A DNA stretch of 64,000 nucleotides from Tildeniella torsiva UHER 1998/13D (GTDB lineage Bacteria; Cyanobacteriota; Cyanobacteriia; Phormidesmidales; Phormidesmidaceae). Positions 41,773-49,997 of the stretch are shown one piece after another. The translations under genes were made by a program, and so were the position numbers. Location of the stretch: positions 1-64,000 of the forward strand of contig JAHHIH010000004.1 of the NCBI GenBank assembly GCA_019358835.1, written 5' to 3'. The notes beneath the pieces were generated by a model. It was not told the origin of the DNA. It did not search any database and saw only the letters and a list, made by a program, of their open reading frames with translations. Position 1 is the stretch's first letter. Each line of letters begins with the position of its first letter.

Positions 41773-43242
41773 TCAAAGCCTAATGTCGGGGCCAATTAGG
41801 TCAGAGAGTTTTTCCACACCATAGAGCAGCATGGCAATGCGCTCTAGGCCTAGGCCCCAGGCAACGGTAGCTTTCTCGCCGCAGCCCAGGGGCTCTAGCA
41901 TTTCTTGGCGAAACAGGCCTGAGTTGCCCACTTCAATGTAGCGATCGCTGGGCGGATGGTAGGCAAACACCTCCAGCGACGGCTCCGTATAGGGGTTATA
42001 GGTGGGCTTAAACTTGAGATCCTTAAAGCCCAAGCGCTCGTAAAAATAGGTCAGGTAGCCCATCAGCGTGCGTACGCTGAGCAGTTCGCCCACCACCACG
42101 CCCTCGATCTGGTGGAACTCGGCTAGGTGGGTGCGATCGACCGTTTCGTTGCGAAAGACGCGATCGATAGAGAAATATTTGCCGTCTTTGCCCTGAAGCT
42201 GGTGCAGGCGGCGGGCGGTAGAGGTGGTGGTGTGGGCCCGCAGAATCGCGCGGCTGGCTTCGGCCTCAGTCCAATGGCCGCCATAGTTGGCTTCGTGCGC
42301 CTGTTTGACGCGCTGCACCAGGGCAGGGTCGTCGGGCAGGGGCAGGGTCTGGGGGTTGGCCAGGTAAAACGTGTCTTGCACCTCGCGGGCCGGGTGGTCT
42401 TGGGGGGTAAACAGGGCATCAAAGTTCCAAAAGGCCGACTCCACCAGGTAGCCCGACATTTCGTCGAAGCCCATGTTCAAAAAGATGTCGCGAATGCGCT
42501 GAATACACTGGGTGAGAATGGTGGGTCGTCCGTAGGCGACATGGGGCACCTCGGCGTGAATGTCGTACGGCTTGAGGTCGGCCTGCCGCCACTGGCCCGA
42601 CAAAATTAGCTCGCTGGTCAAAGTCGTCACCACATCCCCTAACTCTAGGGTTTGCAGGGCCGGGAGCACAATGAGGCTGTAGTCGGTTTCGACCCGGCTG
42701 ACAATGTAGCCCTGCTGCTGTAGCCACTCCAGGGAGGACGACGCGCTGGCATCTAAACTCTGGCCCGCCGCGATCGCACTAAACACCCCCTGCCGCTGCT
42801 GGTAGGCACCGAGCACCGACGACTTCAGCACGGCCACAGTTCCTTCGCCATCGCCATCGATCAAATCGACGGCCTGCTCGCGCCGCAGGGCACCGTAGTG
42901 GAGGCTAAAGGCGGGGCCGAGTTCAGCCTTTAGCAGGGCGCGATTTCCCTCAAGGGAGGCTCTGCCGTCGCCCATACCCTGCAACAGCCTATCCGCCAGT
43001 GGAAATCCCGGCAGCACGCCAGCCAAGTCCTCTCCTTTGGCCGTCAGCACCCAGGTTTGCTGATTGTGCTCCTGCCACTGCACGTAGCCATTTAGCGCGC
43101 CGGTGAGCAAAAAGCCGTTGATAAAATTGAAGTCGAACCCAGCTTGGGCACAGAGCGATCGCAAACTGGTCACCATCTGCTGGTGCTGCAATAGATCTAC
43201 AAACAGCCGCTGCTTACCGGTGAGCTGAAGCAGGTCGAGCAT
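41773..43242 (-). CDS. pheS: Phenylalanyl-tRNA synthetase alpha subunit, archaeal/eukaryotic type
   Basis: PheS charges tRNA-Phe as a dimer of heterodimers with PheT. This 489-residue protein is much longer than the bacterial form (about 330) and matches the archaeal/eukaryotic type. It has an N-terminal winged-helix-rich region, LKPYDIHAEVPHVAYGRPT before motif 1, NMGFDEMSGYLVESAFWNFDALFTPQDHPAREVQDTFYL, THTTS-equivalent AHTTTSTARRLH, motif 2 YFSIDRVFRNETVDRTHLAEFHQIEGVV, and KPTYNPYTEPSLEVF with motif 3 GWGLGLERIAMLLYG-like sequence. The start has AGGAGG six bases upstream. No pheT is adjacent. It is probably an acquired gene. Confidence 0.9.
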   Translation of the reverse strand: MLDLLQLTGKQRLFVDLLQHQQMVTSLRSLCAQAGFDFNFINGFLLTGALNGYVQWQEHNQQTWVLTAKGEDLAGVLPGFPLADRLLQGMGDGRASLEGNRALLKAELGPAFSLHYGALRREQAVDLIDGDGEGTVAVLKSSVLGAYQQRQGVFSAIAAGQSLDASASSSLEWLQQQGYIVSRVETDYSLIVLPALQTLELGDVVTTLTSELILSGQWRQADLKPYDIHAEVPHVAYGRPTILTQCIQRIRDIFLNMGFDEMSGYLVESAFWNFDALFTPQDHPAREVQDTFYLANPQTLPLPDDPALVQRVKQAHEANYGGHWTEAEASRAILRAHTTTSTARRLHQLQGKDGKYFSIDRVFRNETVDRTHLAEFHQIEGVVVGELLSVRTLMGYLTYFYERLGFKDLKFKPTYNPYTEPSLEVFAYHPPSDRYIEVGNSGLFRQEMLEPLGCGEKATVAWGLGLERIAMLLYGVEKLSDLIGPDIRL

Positions 43243-43306
43243 AGAAGCCTCCTGAACAATTCCACCCCACCCTACCAGGAAGAATTTCATCCCGCCTACA
43301 GTTCAG

Positions 43307-43645
43307 TCAGACATGGGGAGGAACTCTGAATTTTAGATCTGCCGCCAACAGCGGCATCTCCTGACTGACCACCTGCCAAAGCTGCTCTGGATCAATATTG
43401 TCATCGTCATCTACAAGGCCGTCCCGTAGATCGCCCAAGGCCTTGCCAGCAACCTGCGGCAGGCTTTGATAGGTCTGTGCTGTCAATGCCTTTGCACTTT
43501 CAGCCGCCGCTAAAAGCTTAATGATAGCCGCTGTTTGCAGTTGTATGCTCGACAGAAATCGTTCCTTTGTACAGTGATTTGTAGTGTCGACAATCTGCTC
43601 GGCAGTTTGATAAATCGACATTAGCAGGCAAAGATCCTGTCGCAT
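43307..43645 (-). CDS. HEPN/HepT-like protein lacking the catalytic His
   Basis: The 112-residue helical protein aligns by eye with HepT (DUF86) toxins: a first helix ending in TTNHCTKERFLSS, a central helix QTAAIIKLLAAAESAKAL, then the active region LRDGLVDDDDNIDPEQLWQVVSQEMPLL. In HepT this region reads R-x4-H followed by a Tyr. Here it is R-x4-D followed by Asp-Asp, so ribonuclease activity should be lost. No MntA partner is upstream. ATG at 43645 or 43621 may start it. It could be a decayed toxin or a repurposed binding protein. Confidence 0.55.
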   Translation of the reverse strand: MRQDLCLLMSIYQTAEQIVDTTNHCTKERFLSSIQLQTAAIIKLLAAAESAKALTAQTYQSLPQVAGKALGDLRDGLVDDDDNIDPEQLWQVVSQEMPLLAADLKFRVPPHV

Positions 43646-43888
43646 TATTCTGGCTTATGCTTGAGGGCGCTTGTTGAAACGTTAGAACTCTACTGCAAGT
43701 ATGACCCAGGGTTCTGTCTCTAGGTTCCAATATGCCTCAGACTTATGCATCACAATATTATGTCTATGTAAATAATTCTGCTTTCTGACTTTGACAACAT
43801 CTATCACTAGGCTAGCTTTGTCTTACAAAATACCAAATTTAATGACAAGATAGACCCAGCTTCGATGCGATAACGACTGGGTGTTGCC

Positions 43889-44341
43889 ATGACCGACGAA
43901 CCGACTTTACCAACCGGGCCTAGCTTTGGCCTCACGTTCTTATATTATTTTGGTGGTACCGCCCTGGTCACCTCTCTACTGGCGGTAAAAAGCTTAGGCA
44001 TTGGCTTAGATACAGGGCTACCCAATCAGTACGGCCTTTTGTTTGGTATTGTTGGCGGTCTGCTAGGGGCCTTAGTCAACCGCAGTACTAGCCTGGAACT
44101 ACCCATCAGCAGCCGTAAAACCTTTAAGCGTGAGCTCGATGTCGCCCTAGCCGACATGGGCTATAGCGAAGACGCAGAGGCCAGCTCGGACGGGGTTTTG
44201 GTCTATTGCCGTCCGTTTATTCGTCAATTGCTGTCAGGCCGGGTTTACGTATTGCTGAAAGACAAACAGGTGCAAATCAGCAGCCGGGCTGTTCACATGG
44301 GCGGTATCAAGAAGCGGCTTGAGGCTAGCGGTATTCGTTAA
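43889..44341 (+). CDS. Two-helix membrane protein of unknown function
   Basis: The 150-residue protein has two N-terminal membrane helices (about 13-35 and 47-64) joined by a short polar loop. A soluble domain of about 80 residues follows, with a RELDVALADMGYSEDAEASSDGVLVYC pattern and a basic end (GGIKKRLEAS). I do not recognise a characterised family. The layout resembles conserved cyanobacterial proteins of unknown function. It is the first of three small plus-strand genes. Confidence 0.65.
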   Translation: MTDEPTLPTGPSFGLTFLYYFGGTALVTSLLAVKSLGIGLDTGLPNQYGLLFGIVGGLLGALVNRSTSLELPISSRKTFKRELDVALADMGYSEDAEASSDGVLVYCRPFIRQLLSGRVYVLLKDKQVQISSRAVHMGGIKKRLEASGIR

Positions 44342-44425
44342 TGGGTGGGCGCGTGGTGTAACGCAATATCATGGATATAACCTTTGATACTGTCTCCGTG
44401 CCCTTCACCCACACGCCCCTCCCCA

Positions 44426-44692
44426 ATGCCCCGCAAACAAAAGTATCCCCACCTGCTCGGCTCAAAATGGACGGCCTGCCAAAAAACCGAAGGCTGGCGA
44501 CATTTTCAGGTGGCCAACCGCAAGCAGGAGGGAGCGTGGGTGTTTGCAGAGCTGGTGGCCTCGTGCGACCCCACGGTGAGACTGTGGGTCAATGCCAAAC
44601 AGCTTAAAAATCGTTCTCTCTGGCAGCCGGGGTGGCAACCCCTCAGCCCTCCAGCCCCCAAGGTTGAGGAAGACATATTCTGGTTAAATTAG
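44426..44692 (+). CDS. TIGR02450 family Trp-rich protein
   Basis: The 88-residue protein matches the small Trp-rich family TIGR02450: KYPHLLGSKWTACQKTEGWRHFQV, then RKQEGAWVFAELVASCDP and LWVNAKQLKNRSLWQPGWQPL. The family occurs in cyanobacteria and some marine bacteria, with no known role. The spaced tryptophans and basic residues suggest a compact beta fold. I chose the ATG at 44426, right before the conserved start. An upstream in-frame start at 44384 adds a Pro/Ser-rich stretch that looks like untranslated leader. Confidence 0.85.
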   Translation: MPRKQKYPHLLGSKWTACQKTEGWRHFQVANRKQEGAWVFAELVASCDPTVRLWVNAKQLKNRSLWQPGWQPLSPPAPKVEEDIFWLN

Positions 44693-44795
44693 AGTTTAAA
44701 GATGCTGGATATTTGAGTTTTGGGTCTGGCGAAGCACGCAGCCCTGAAACGCGTTAGAGTCAATACAGGCAAAGGTTGGCCAGAGGACAGCAGCT

Positions 44796-45122
44796 ATGTG
44801 GCACGTCGTTTACATCATTGCATTTGCGGTTCTGGCCATTATGGCGATCGCAAACCTGGTCAGAAACTTAATTTTGCTGGGCGGCAATGCCCGCAACCCC
44901 CAATCTCCGAGAACCTACGGCAGCCAGTCTGCGGCCCAGGCCGGTCGCCCCATGCCACACCCCGAACTGCTTGACCAGGATGGTCAGGTAATTCACGAAC
45001 CCCTGCTGGTGATGCGATCGATTTCGGTTAAAGACGCCCGTGAGCAACTCGACGCCCTCTACAATGGCACCGGCAGCTCCCTTGATGAGACCGAAGATAG
45101 CGGTTCTGAGCCTGAGCGGTAG
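44796..45122 (+). CDS. DUF2973 family single-helix membrane protein
   Basis: The 108-residue protein has one N-terminal membrane helix (WHVVYIIAFAVLAIMAIANLVRNLILLG) and a cytosolic tail. The tail has the HPELLDQDGQVIHEPLLVMRSISVKDAREQLDALY pattern of the cyanobacterial DUF2973 family and an acidic C-terminus. Function is unknown. An AGGA-type site lies upstream of the ATG, and a good terminator follows the gene. Confidence 0.75.
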   Translation: MWHVVYIIAFAVLAIMAIANLVRNLILLGGNARNPQSPRTYGSQSAAQAGRPMPHPELLDQDGQVIHEPLLVMRSISVKDAREQLDALYNGTGSSLDETEDSGSEPER

Positions 45123-45153
45123 TGGCTATCTTCAAACAATTAAGGCTAAACGT

Positions 45154-45193
45154 AAAAAGACTGGGTCATCCTTTGGATAGACTCAGTCTTTTT
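45154..45193 (+). terminator. Rho-independent terminator after the DUF2973 gene
   Basis: AAAAAGACTGGGTC and GACTCAGTCTTTTT form a 14-bp stem with one mismatch around a 12-base loop, ending in a T-run on the plus strand. It is nearly symmetrical, so it might also act on transcripts from the right. Confidence 0.7.
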
Positions 45194-45337
45194 GATATCA
45201 ACTGACTTGGCAGAACTGAAGTGCGCACCTAGAGCGATCGCCTTCCTATCATAAAAAGCTGAAGAAGATCGTTTCTCTAGATTGCCAATTGCTACCCAGA
45301 CAGCGGCCTAGCCAGTGCTACCCTTCCGGCGCTACTC

Positions 45338-45823
45338 TCAAACCCGGCAGCGCTGGGTCTCTGAATCGCCACACTCTGAAGCCAATCGGGCCTCACGCTC
45401 AGCCAAAATTGTTTTGAGACTAGGCCTGCCGGTAACCGCCAGCCGCCAGTTGGCCCAAACCCCGTAAGCCCAATCGACTAGAGCGCCCAAGATTGGCCAA
45501 CGGGTGGGCGCATAGATCCAGCCGATGCCTAAGGTATCGTAGACCTGGCGAAAGACTTCCACATTCTGAATTACGGTACCGTCAGCCTTCACCGCGTGGA
45601 TGCGGCCCATGGCGGTGGCAAAGTCCACGCCGCCGTTGTCGTTGGGATTGTAGTTGTCGTCGGCAATGTTGGTAAAGGCGATCAGTCCACGCCCGTTGTC
45701 TTTTTGGCGTAGAAAATTCACTTCTCGCAGGCACAGAGGGCAGTCGCCGTCATAGAGCAACTTGATTTGCCAACCGGCTGCGCGGGGTGTTGGGGTAGCA
45801 GAAGGGGCAGAGGCAGTCGTCAT
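45338..45823 (-). CDS. DCC family thiol-disulfide oxidoreductase-like protein (DUF393)
   Basis: The 161-residue protein has the DUF393 signature LLYDGDCPLCLREVNFLRQKD, with the Asp-x-x-Cys-x-x-Cys (DGDCPLC) that gives the family its name, then a GRIHAVKADGTVIQNVEVFRQVYDTLGIGWIYA block and a C-terminal amphipathic helix. A thiol redox role is inferred from the CxxC. No signal peptide is present. It lies downstream of crtB on the same strand. Confidence 0.9.
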   Translation of the reverse strand: MTTASAPSATPTPRAAGWQIKLLYDGDCPLCLREVNFLRQKDNGRGLIAFTNIADDNYNPNDNGGVDFATAMGRIHAVKADGTVIQNVEVFRQVYDTLGIGWIYAPTRWPILGALVDWAYGVWANWRLAVTGRPSLKTILAEREARLASECGDSETQRCRV

Positions 45824-45948
45824 AGAAACCCGTGGCTAAGATGCGAAGATAGGGAAACCATCCCTATACATATCTTAACAACTCTGATGTTTGGCTGCCG
45901 GATAATCCGGGGGATCTGGCGATCGCCCGTTGACCGAAACGACTGTTG

Positions 45949-46875
45949 CTATAGCACCCGAGCTTTGAGCAGCGTTCCGGGTAGGGTCAGCAGCTTGCGC
46001 AGAGATGGCACGTAGGCACGCTGGGTGAACACGTCGTAGCCGTTTTCTTCAATCACGTCCAAGATCTGGCGGTAGAGGGCCAGGGCCGACCACACGGGCC
46101 AGCGGGCGTCTTCACTTAGCAGGCCAATGCCGCTCTCTGCTTCGGCGTAAAAACGACGGGCGCGTTCGATCTGAAAGGCCATAATGGCTCGCCAGCGATC
46201 GTCTACTACGCCAGCCATCAGATCGGCCTCGGTGTAGTCAAAGGCGGCTAGGTCGGCCAGGGGCAAATAGATGCGGCCCCGGCGAGCATCTTCACCTACG
46301 TCGCGCAGAATGTTGGTGAGCTGGTTGGCAATGCCCAGGGCGATCGCCTGGGGAGTGGGGTCGAGCTGCTGCTGCTGGCTCCAGGGAGCGGTTTGCAGCT
46401 GGGTATCAACGCCCATCACTTTGGTCGACATAAGCCCTACGGTGCCCGCCACGCGATAGCAGTACAGCTCTAGGTCTTCAAAGGTCTCGTAGCGGTTGCG
46501 GTGTAAATCCATCCGCTGGCCCGCAATCATGTCGCGAAAGGGCTGAATGTCGAGGGGAAACTGCTCCAGGGCATCTACCAGAGCGACATCTTCATCGTCT
46601 ACCGGGCAGCCGGCAAAAATCGACTCTAGCTGCGACTCCCACCTGTCCAACGTCTTTTCGCTGGTGAACTGCGCCTGTGGCCCATCCACCAGTTCATCGG
46701 TACGGCGGCACCAGACGTAAATGGCCCAAATGGCGCGCCGTTTGGCGGGGGCCATTAGCATGGTGCCGGTGTAAAACGTCTTGGAATACTTCGCCGTGAC
46801 GCGTCGGCACACCTCGTAGGCATCCTCAATGGAGGATAGGGATTGGATGGTGGGAGAATCCGTCAGTTGCAGCAT
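45949..46875 (-). CDS. crtB: 15-cis-phytoene synthase
   Basis: CrtB condenses two geranylgeranyl diphosphates to phytoene, the first committed carotenoid step, at the membrane surface. The 308-residue protein has YSKTFYTGTMLMAPAKRRAIWAIYVWCRRTDELVDGP with the first Asp-rich motif, YCYRVAGTVGLM, and NILRDVGEDARRGRIYLPLADL with the second. I chose ATG 46875 (MLQLTDSP), which fits cyanobacterial CrtB proteins. A longer frame to 46923 is less likely. The phytoene desaturase gene often found next to crtB is not in the window. Confidence 0.95.
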   Translation of the reverse strand: MLQLTDSPTIQSLSSIEDAYEVCRRVTAKYSKTFYTGTMLMAPAKRRAIWAIYVWCRRTDELVDGPQAQFTSEKTLDRWESQLESIFAGCPVDDEDVALVDALEQFPLDIQPFRDMIAGQRMDLHRNRYETFEDLELYCYRVAGTVGLMSTKVMGVDTQLQTAPWSQQQQLDPTPQAIALGIANQLTNILRDVGEDARRGRIYLPLADLAAFDYTEADLMAGVVDDRWRAIMAFQIERARRFYAEAESGIGLLSEDARWPVWSALALYRQILDVIEENGYDVFTQRAYVPSLRKLLTLPGTLLKARVL

Positions 46876-47334
46876 TAATGACCCAAACCTGGAGAATATA
46901 AATCTCAAACCGACTACAGGCAATTCTGCTTAACCTAGCCTCTCACAACTGCACCCAACTTTGGCAAAACAGTTGAAATCGGCCCATTCTCCGAAGCAAC
47001 CCTGCCTCTGCCGTTTCTACAGATTATATGTTGCAATCCGTAACATTTGTCCGCAAATTCTGAATCCACGCCCTCGGTGGGCCTAGCACAGAGGGCTGAC
47101 TACCCATTTGAAAGCCATCCAGATAAGATAATAGACTGCGTATTAAACTGCTCAATGCCCGATCCTTGCGGGGGTTCTTCTACCTCCACTCCGGCGCTGC
47201 ACCTCGCGAAGCGAATCCTGGGGGATGGTGGGCAGCAAGCGCAGTACCGCTCTCGGGGGAAGGCGCTCTATCGGCTACCCGTTAACGGGTCCCCTTTGTC
47301 TGTCCAGTTCTGTCGATTGTTGGGAGCCTTGCCC
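46876..47334. other. Divergent crtB-glyA intergenic region
   Basis: About 460 bases between the crtB and glyA starts. The last 288 bases stay open in the glyA frame but code nothing resembling serine hydroxymethyltransferase. Notable are a perfect 14-bp palindrome ACCCGTTAACGGGT (47277-47290), 45 bases before the glyA start, and a partial cyanobacterial palindromic element (CGCGAAGCGAATCC, 47205-47218). The palindrome could be an operator. No known riboswitch is recognised. Confidence 0.5.
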
Positions 47335-48618
47335 GTGCCTAAAACTAACGTTGATTTTCTGCAAGAGTCTGATCCGCTGCTGGCCAGCATCATGCAGCGT
47401 GAGCTGCAGCGCCAGCGCGACCACCTGGAGCTAATTGCTAGCGAGAACTTTACCTCGCCTGCGGTGCTGGCGGCCCAGGGGTCGGTGCTCACCAACAAGT
47501 ATGCCGAAGGGCTGCCGGGCAAGCGCTACTACGGTGGCTGCGCCTTTGTGGATGAAGCTGAGCAGCTAGCGATCGATCGCGCCAAAGAACTCTTCGGTGC
47601 CGCCCACGCCAACGTGCAGCCCCACTCTGGAGCCCAGGCTAACTTTGCCGTGTTTCTGGCCCTCCTCCAGCCCGGCGACACTATTTTGGGCATGGATCTA
47701 TCCCACGGCGGGCACCTGACCCACGGTTCGCCTGTGAACGTATCGGGCAAGTGGTTTAAGGTGGCTCAGTACGGCGTCAGCCGCGATACGGAACAGCTCG
47801 ACTTCGACCAGATTCGCGAGCTGGCGCTGGAGCACCACCCCAAGCTGATCATCTGCGGCTACTCGGCGTACCCTCGCGTGATTGATTTTGAGAAGTTTCG
47901 CGCGATCGCAGACGAAGCCGGTGCCTATCTGATGGCCGATATCGCCCACATTGCCGGTCTGGTGGCCGCTGGCCTGCACCCTAACCCCCTGCCTTACTGT
48001 GACGTGGTGACCACCACCACTCACAAAACCCTGCGCGGCCCTCGCGGGGGTCTGATTCTGACCCGCGATGTCGAACTGGGCAAAAAGTTTGACAAGGCAG
48101 TGTTCCCCGGCAGCCAGGGCGGCCCCCTAGAACACGTAATTGCGGCCAAGGCCGTGGCCTTTGGTGAAGCCCTCAAGCCCGAGTTTCGCACCTACGCTGC
48201 CCAGGTGATTGCTAACGCCCAGCGCCTGGCTGCCCAGCTCCAGCAGCGCGGCATTAAGGTGGTGTCTGACGGTACCGACAACCACCTGGTGCTGGTTGAC
48301 CTGCGCTCCATCGGCATGACCGGCAAGCGCGCCGATCAGTTGGTAAGCGAGGTCAACATCACCGCCAACAAAAACACCGTGCCCTACGACCCTGAGTCGC
48401 CCTTTGTCACCAGCGGTCTGCGCCTGGGCTCTCCGGCGATGACCACCCGCGGTATGGGTGAGACTGAGTTCACTGAGATCGCCAACATCATCGCCGATCG
48501 CCTGCTCAACCCCGAAGATGCAGCGATCGCTGAGCACTGCAAGCGCCGGGTGGCGGCCTTGTGCGATCGCTTCCCCCTCTACGCCCACCTGGGCGGCCTA
48601 GTTCCGGCCTTGGTCTAA
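47335..48618 (+). CDS. glyA: Serine hydroxymethyltransferase
   Basis: GlyA interconverts serine and glycine using PLP and tetrahydrofolate, and in cyanobacteria also serves photorespiration. The 427-residue product has [40 protein letters not shown], the PLP-lysine motif [16 protein letters not shown] (about residues 222-237) and [18 protein letters not shown] chose GTG 47335 because GGGAG lies eight bases upstream and the family starts there ([13 protein letters not shown]). The open frame extends 96 codons upstream but is unlike the family. Confidence 0.95.
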   Translation: MPKTNVDFLQESDPLLASIMQRELQRQRDHLELIASENFTSPAVLAAQGSVLTNKYAEGLPGKRYYGGCAFVDEAEQLAIDRAKELFGAAHANVQPHSGAQANFAVFLALLQPGDTILGMDLSHGGHLTHGSPVNVSGKWFKVAQYGVSRDTEQLDFDQIRELALEHHPKLIICGYSAYPRVIDFEKFRAIADEAGAYLMADIAHIAGLVAAGLHPNPLPYCDVVTTTTHKTLRGPRGGLILTRDVELGKKFDKAVFPGSQGGPLEHVIAAKAVAFGEALKPEFRTYAAQVIANAQRLAAQLQQRGIKVVSDGTDNHLVLVDLRSIGMTGKRADQLVSEVNITANKNTVPYDPESPFVTSGLRLGSPAMTTRGMGETEFTEIANIIADRLLNPEDAAIAEHCKRRVAALCDRFPLYAHLGGLVPALV

Positions 48619-48667
48619 GCGCTAAGCCATCCTCTAGGTAGGCTTTTCACCCCTTGAATTGGGCGTT

Positions 48668-48735
48668 AACTCCATACAATGTGCAGAAAGTTAGGGTGAC
48701 ACCTTAATGATCTGTCATAATTGCATGGAGTTTTT
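48668..48735 (+). terminator. Possible glyA terminator hairpin
   Basis: AACTCCAT (48668-48675) pairs with ATGGAGTT (48725-48732), and the right arm runs into TTTTT. The loop is long (49 bases), so either it is internally structured or the pairing is accidental. It lies 50 bases after the glyA stop. Confidence 0.35.
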
Positions 48736-48774
48736 GTCTGTTTAGCAAGACTCGACCTATCCTATGGACTGTTT

Positions 48775-48805
48775 CAGGCCAAAATACCCTTTGGCCTGTT
48801 TGATT
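48775..48805 (+). terminator. 9-bp perfect hairpin upstream of the WecA-like gene
   Basis: CAGGCCAAA and TTTGGCCTG flank a six-base loop and are followed by TTTGATT. This could end transcription coming from glyA or attenuate the downstream gene at 48939. Confidence 0.45.
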
Positions 48806-48938
48806 GGGATTCTGGGGCGGCACCCTAGGGCTTCCATAGGCTGTTCGATCGTGCCAAACCGCTAGTTTTGCGGGGGCAGTCCTGGGCTGGTGAGGTGGCT
48901 GCTAGGGAGAAGAGTCTCCAACAATAAAGGGGAGTGAG

Positions 48939-49997
48939 ATGCCGTTTTATCTGTATCACGTGTTGGCCTTTGGTATCTCCGCCGCGGTGGTACTCGGTAC
49001 GACGCCAATTGTGCGCCGCATTGGCCTCAAGAGCGGGCGAGTCGATCAGCCCGGCGATCGCAAGGTGCACGACAAGCCCATGGTGCGGCTAGGCGGTGTA
49101 TCAATTTTCATTGGCACCCTACTGGCTTTGCTGACGGTATGGGCTTTGGGCGGTTTTATCGACGCTAGCGGAGCACACCTCGCTCCTCCCCAGGAATTTC
49201 AAATTTGGGGGGTTACCCTCGGCGGGTTGGCGTTCTTTCTGATTGGTCTTACCGATGACCTATTTGGTCTCTCGCCTCTCAGCCGCCTGTTTATGCAGGC
49301 CATAGTGGCCACCATGGCCTGGTACGTAGGCGTGAGCATCGACTTTCTCACGATTCCCTTCTACGGACTCACCCAACTGCCCGACTTTATCAGCCTGCCG
49401 GTGACCATTTTGTGGCTAGTGGGCATGGCCAACGCCATCAACTGGATTGACGGTCTCGATGGCCTGGCAGCTGGGGTTTCAGGTATTGCCGCCCTAATCA
49501 TGCTGGTGGTGAGTCTCTATATGAATCAGCCCGCTGCGGCGTTAATTGCGGCGGCGGTAGCTGGTGGTGCCCTGGGCTTCTTGCGCTACAACTTTAACCC
49601 GGCCAAAATTTTCATGGGAGATGGGGGTGCCTACTTTATGGGCTTTACCCTGGCGGGAGTGGGAGTCATCGGGCTGGTTAAAACGGTGACTACCGCTGCG
49701 GTACTGCTGCCCTATCTGATCTTGGCCGTACCGATTCTCGATATGTCAGCTGTAATTGTCGATCGCCTGCGAGCCGGTAAATCTCCCTTTGTGGCTGACA
49801 AGCGCCACCTGCACCACCGGCTGCTTCAGGCGGGGCTTTCTCACCGGGTAACGGTGCTCTTTATCTACGTGCTGACCCTGTGGGCCGGTAGTTTGGCTCT
49901 GGCGTTTGCGGGCATGCCCAGCGGCCTAGTCTATGCCTTAGCCGCCACAGCGCTACTCAGCTACACCGGCTGGCGGCTGCGGCAGCGCACTCGCTGA
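48939..49997 (+). CDS. Polyprenyl-phosphate sugar-1-phosphate transferase (WecA/TagO type)
   Basis: This 352-residue integral membrane protein of the MraY/WecA superfamily has about ten helices. It should start polysaccharide synthesis by loading a HexNAc-1-phosphate onto undecaprenyl phosphate. Motifs are DQPGDRKVHDKPMVRLGG, LTDDLFGLSPLSRLFMQ with the Asp-Asp pair, NAINWIDGLDGLAAGVSG, NPAKIFMGDGGAYFMGF and the His-rich DKRHLHHRLLQ typical of WecA rather than MraY. AGGGGAG precedes the ATG. Its last 45 bases overlap the convergent GT39 gene. Confidence 0.9.
   Translation: MPFYLYHVLAFGISAAVVLGTTPIVRRIGLKSGRVDQPGDRKVHDKPMVRLGGVSIFIGTLLALLTVWALGGFIDASGAHLAPPQEFQIWGVTLGGLAFFLIGLTDDLFGLSPLSRLFMQAIVATMAWYVGVSIDFLTIPFYGLTQLPDFISLPVTILWLVGMANAINWIDGLDGLAAGVSGIAALIMLVVSLYMNQPAAALIAAAVAGGALGFLRYNFNPAKIFMGDGGAYFMGFTLAGVGVIGLVKTVTTAAVLLPYLILAVPILDMSAVIVDRLRAGKSPFVADKRHLHHRLLQAGLSHRVTVLFIYVLTLWAGSLALAFAGMPSGLVYALAATALLSYTGWRLRQRTR

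Noticed and set aside
44371..44607. 78-codon frame overlapping the Trp-rich gene
   Set aside because: Different frame, no conserved pattern; the TIGR02450 frame explains the region.
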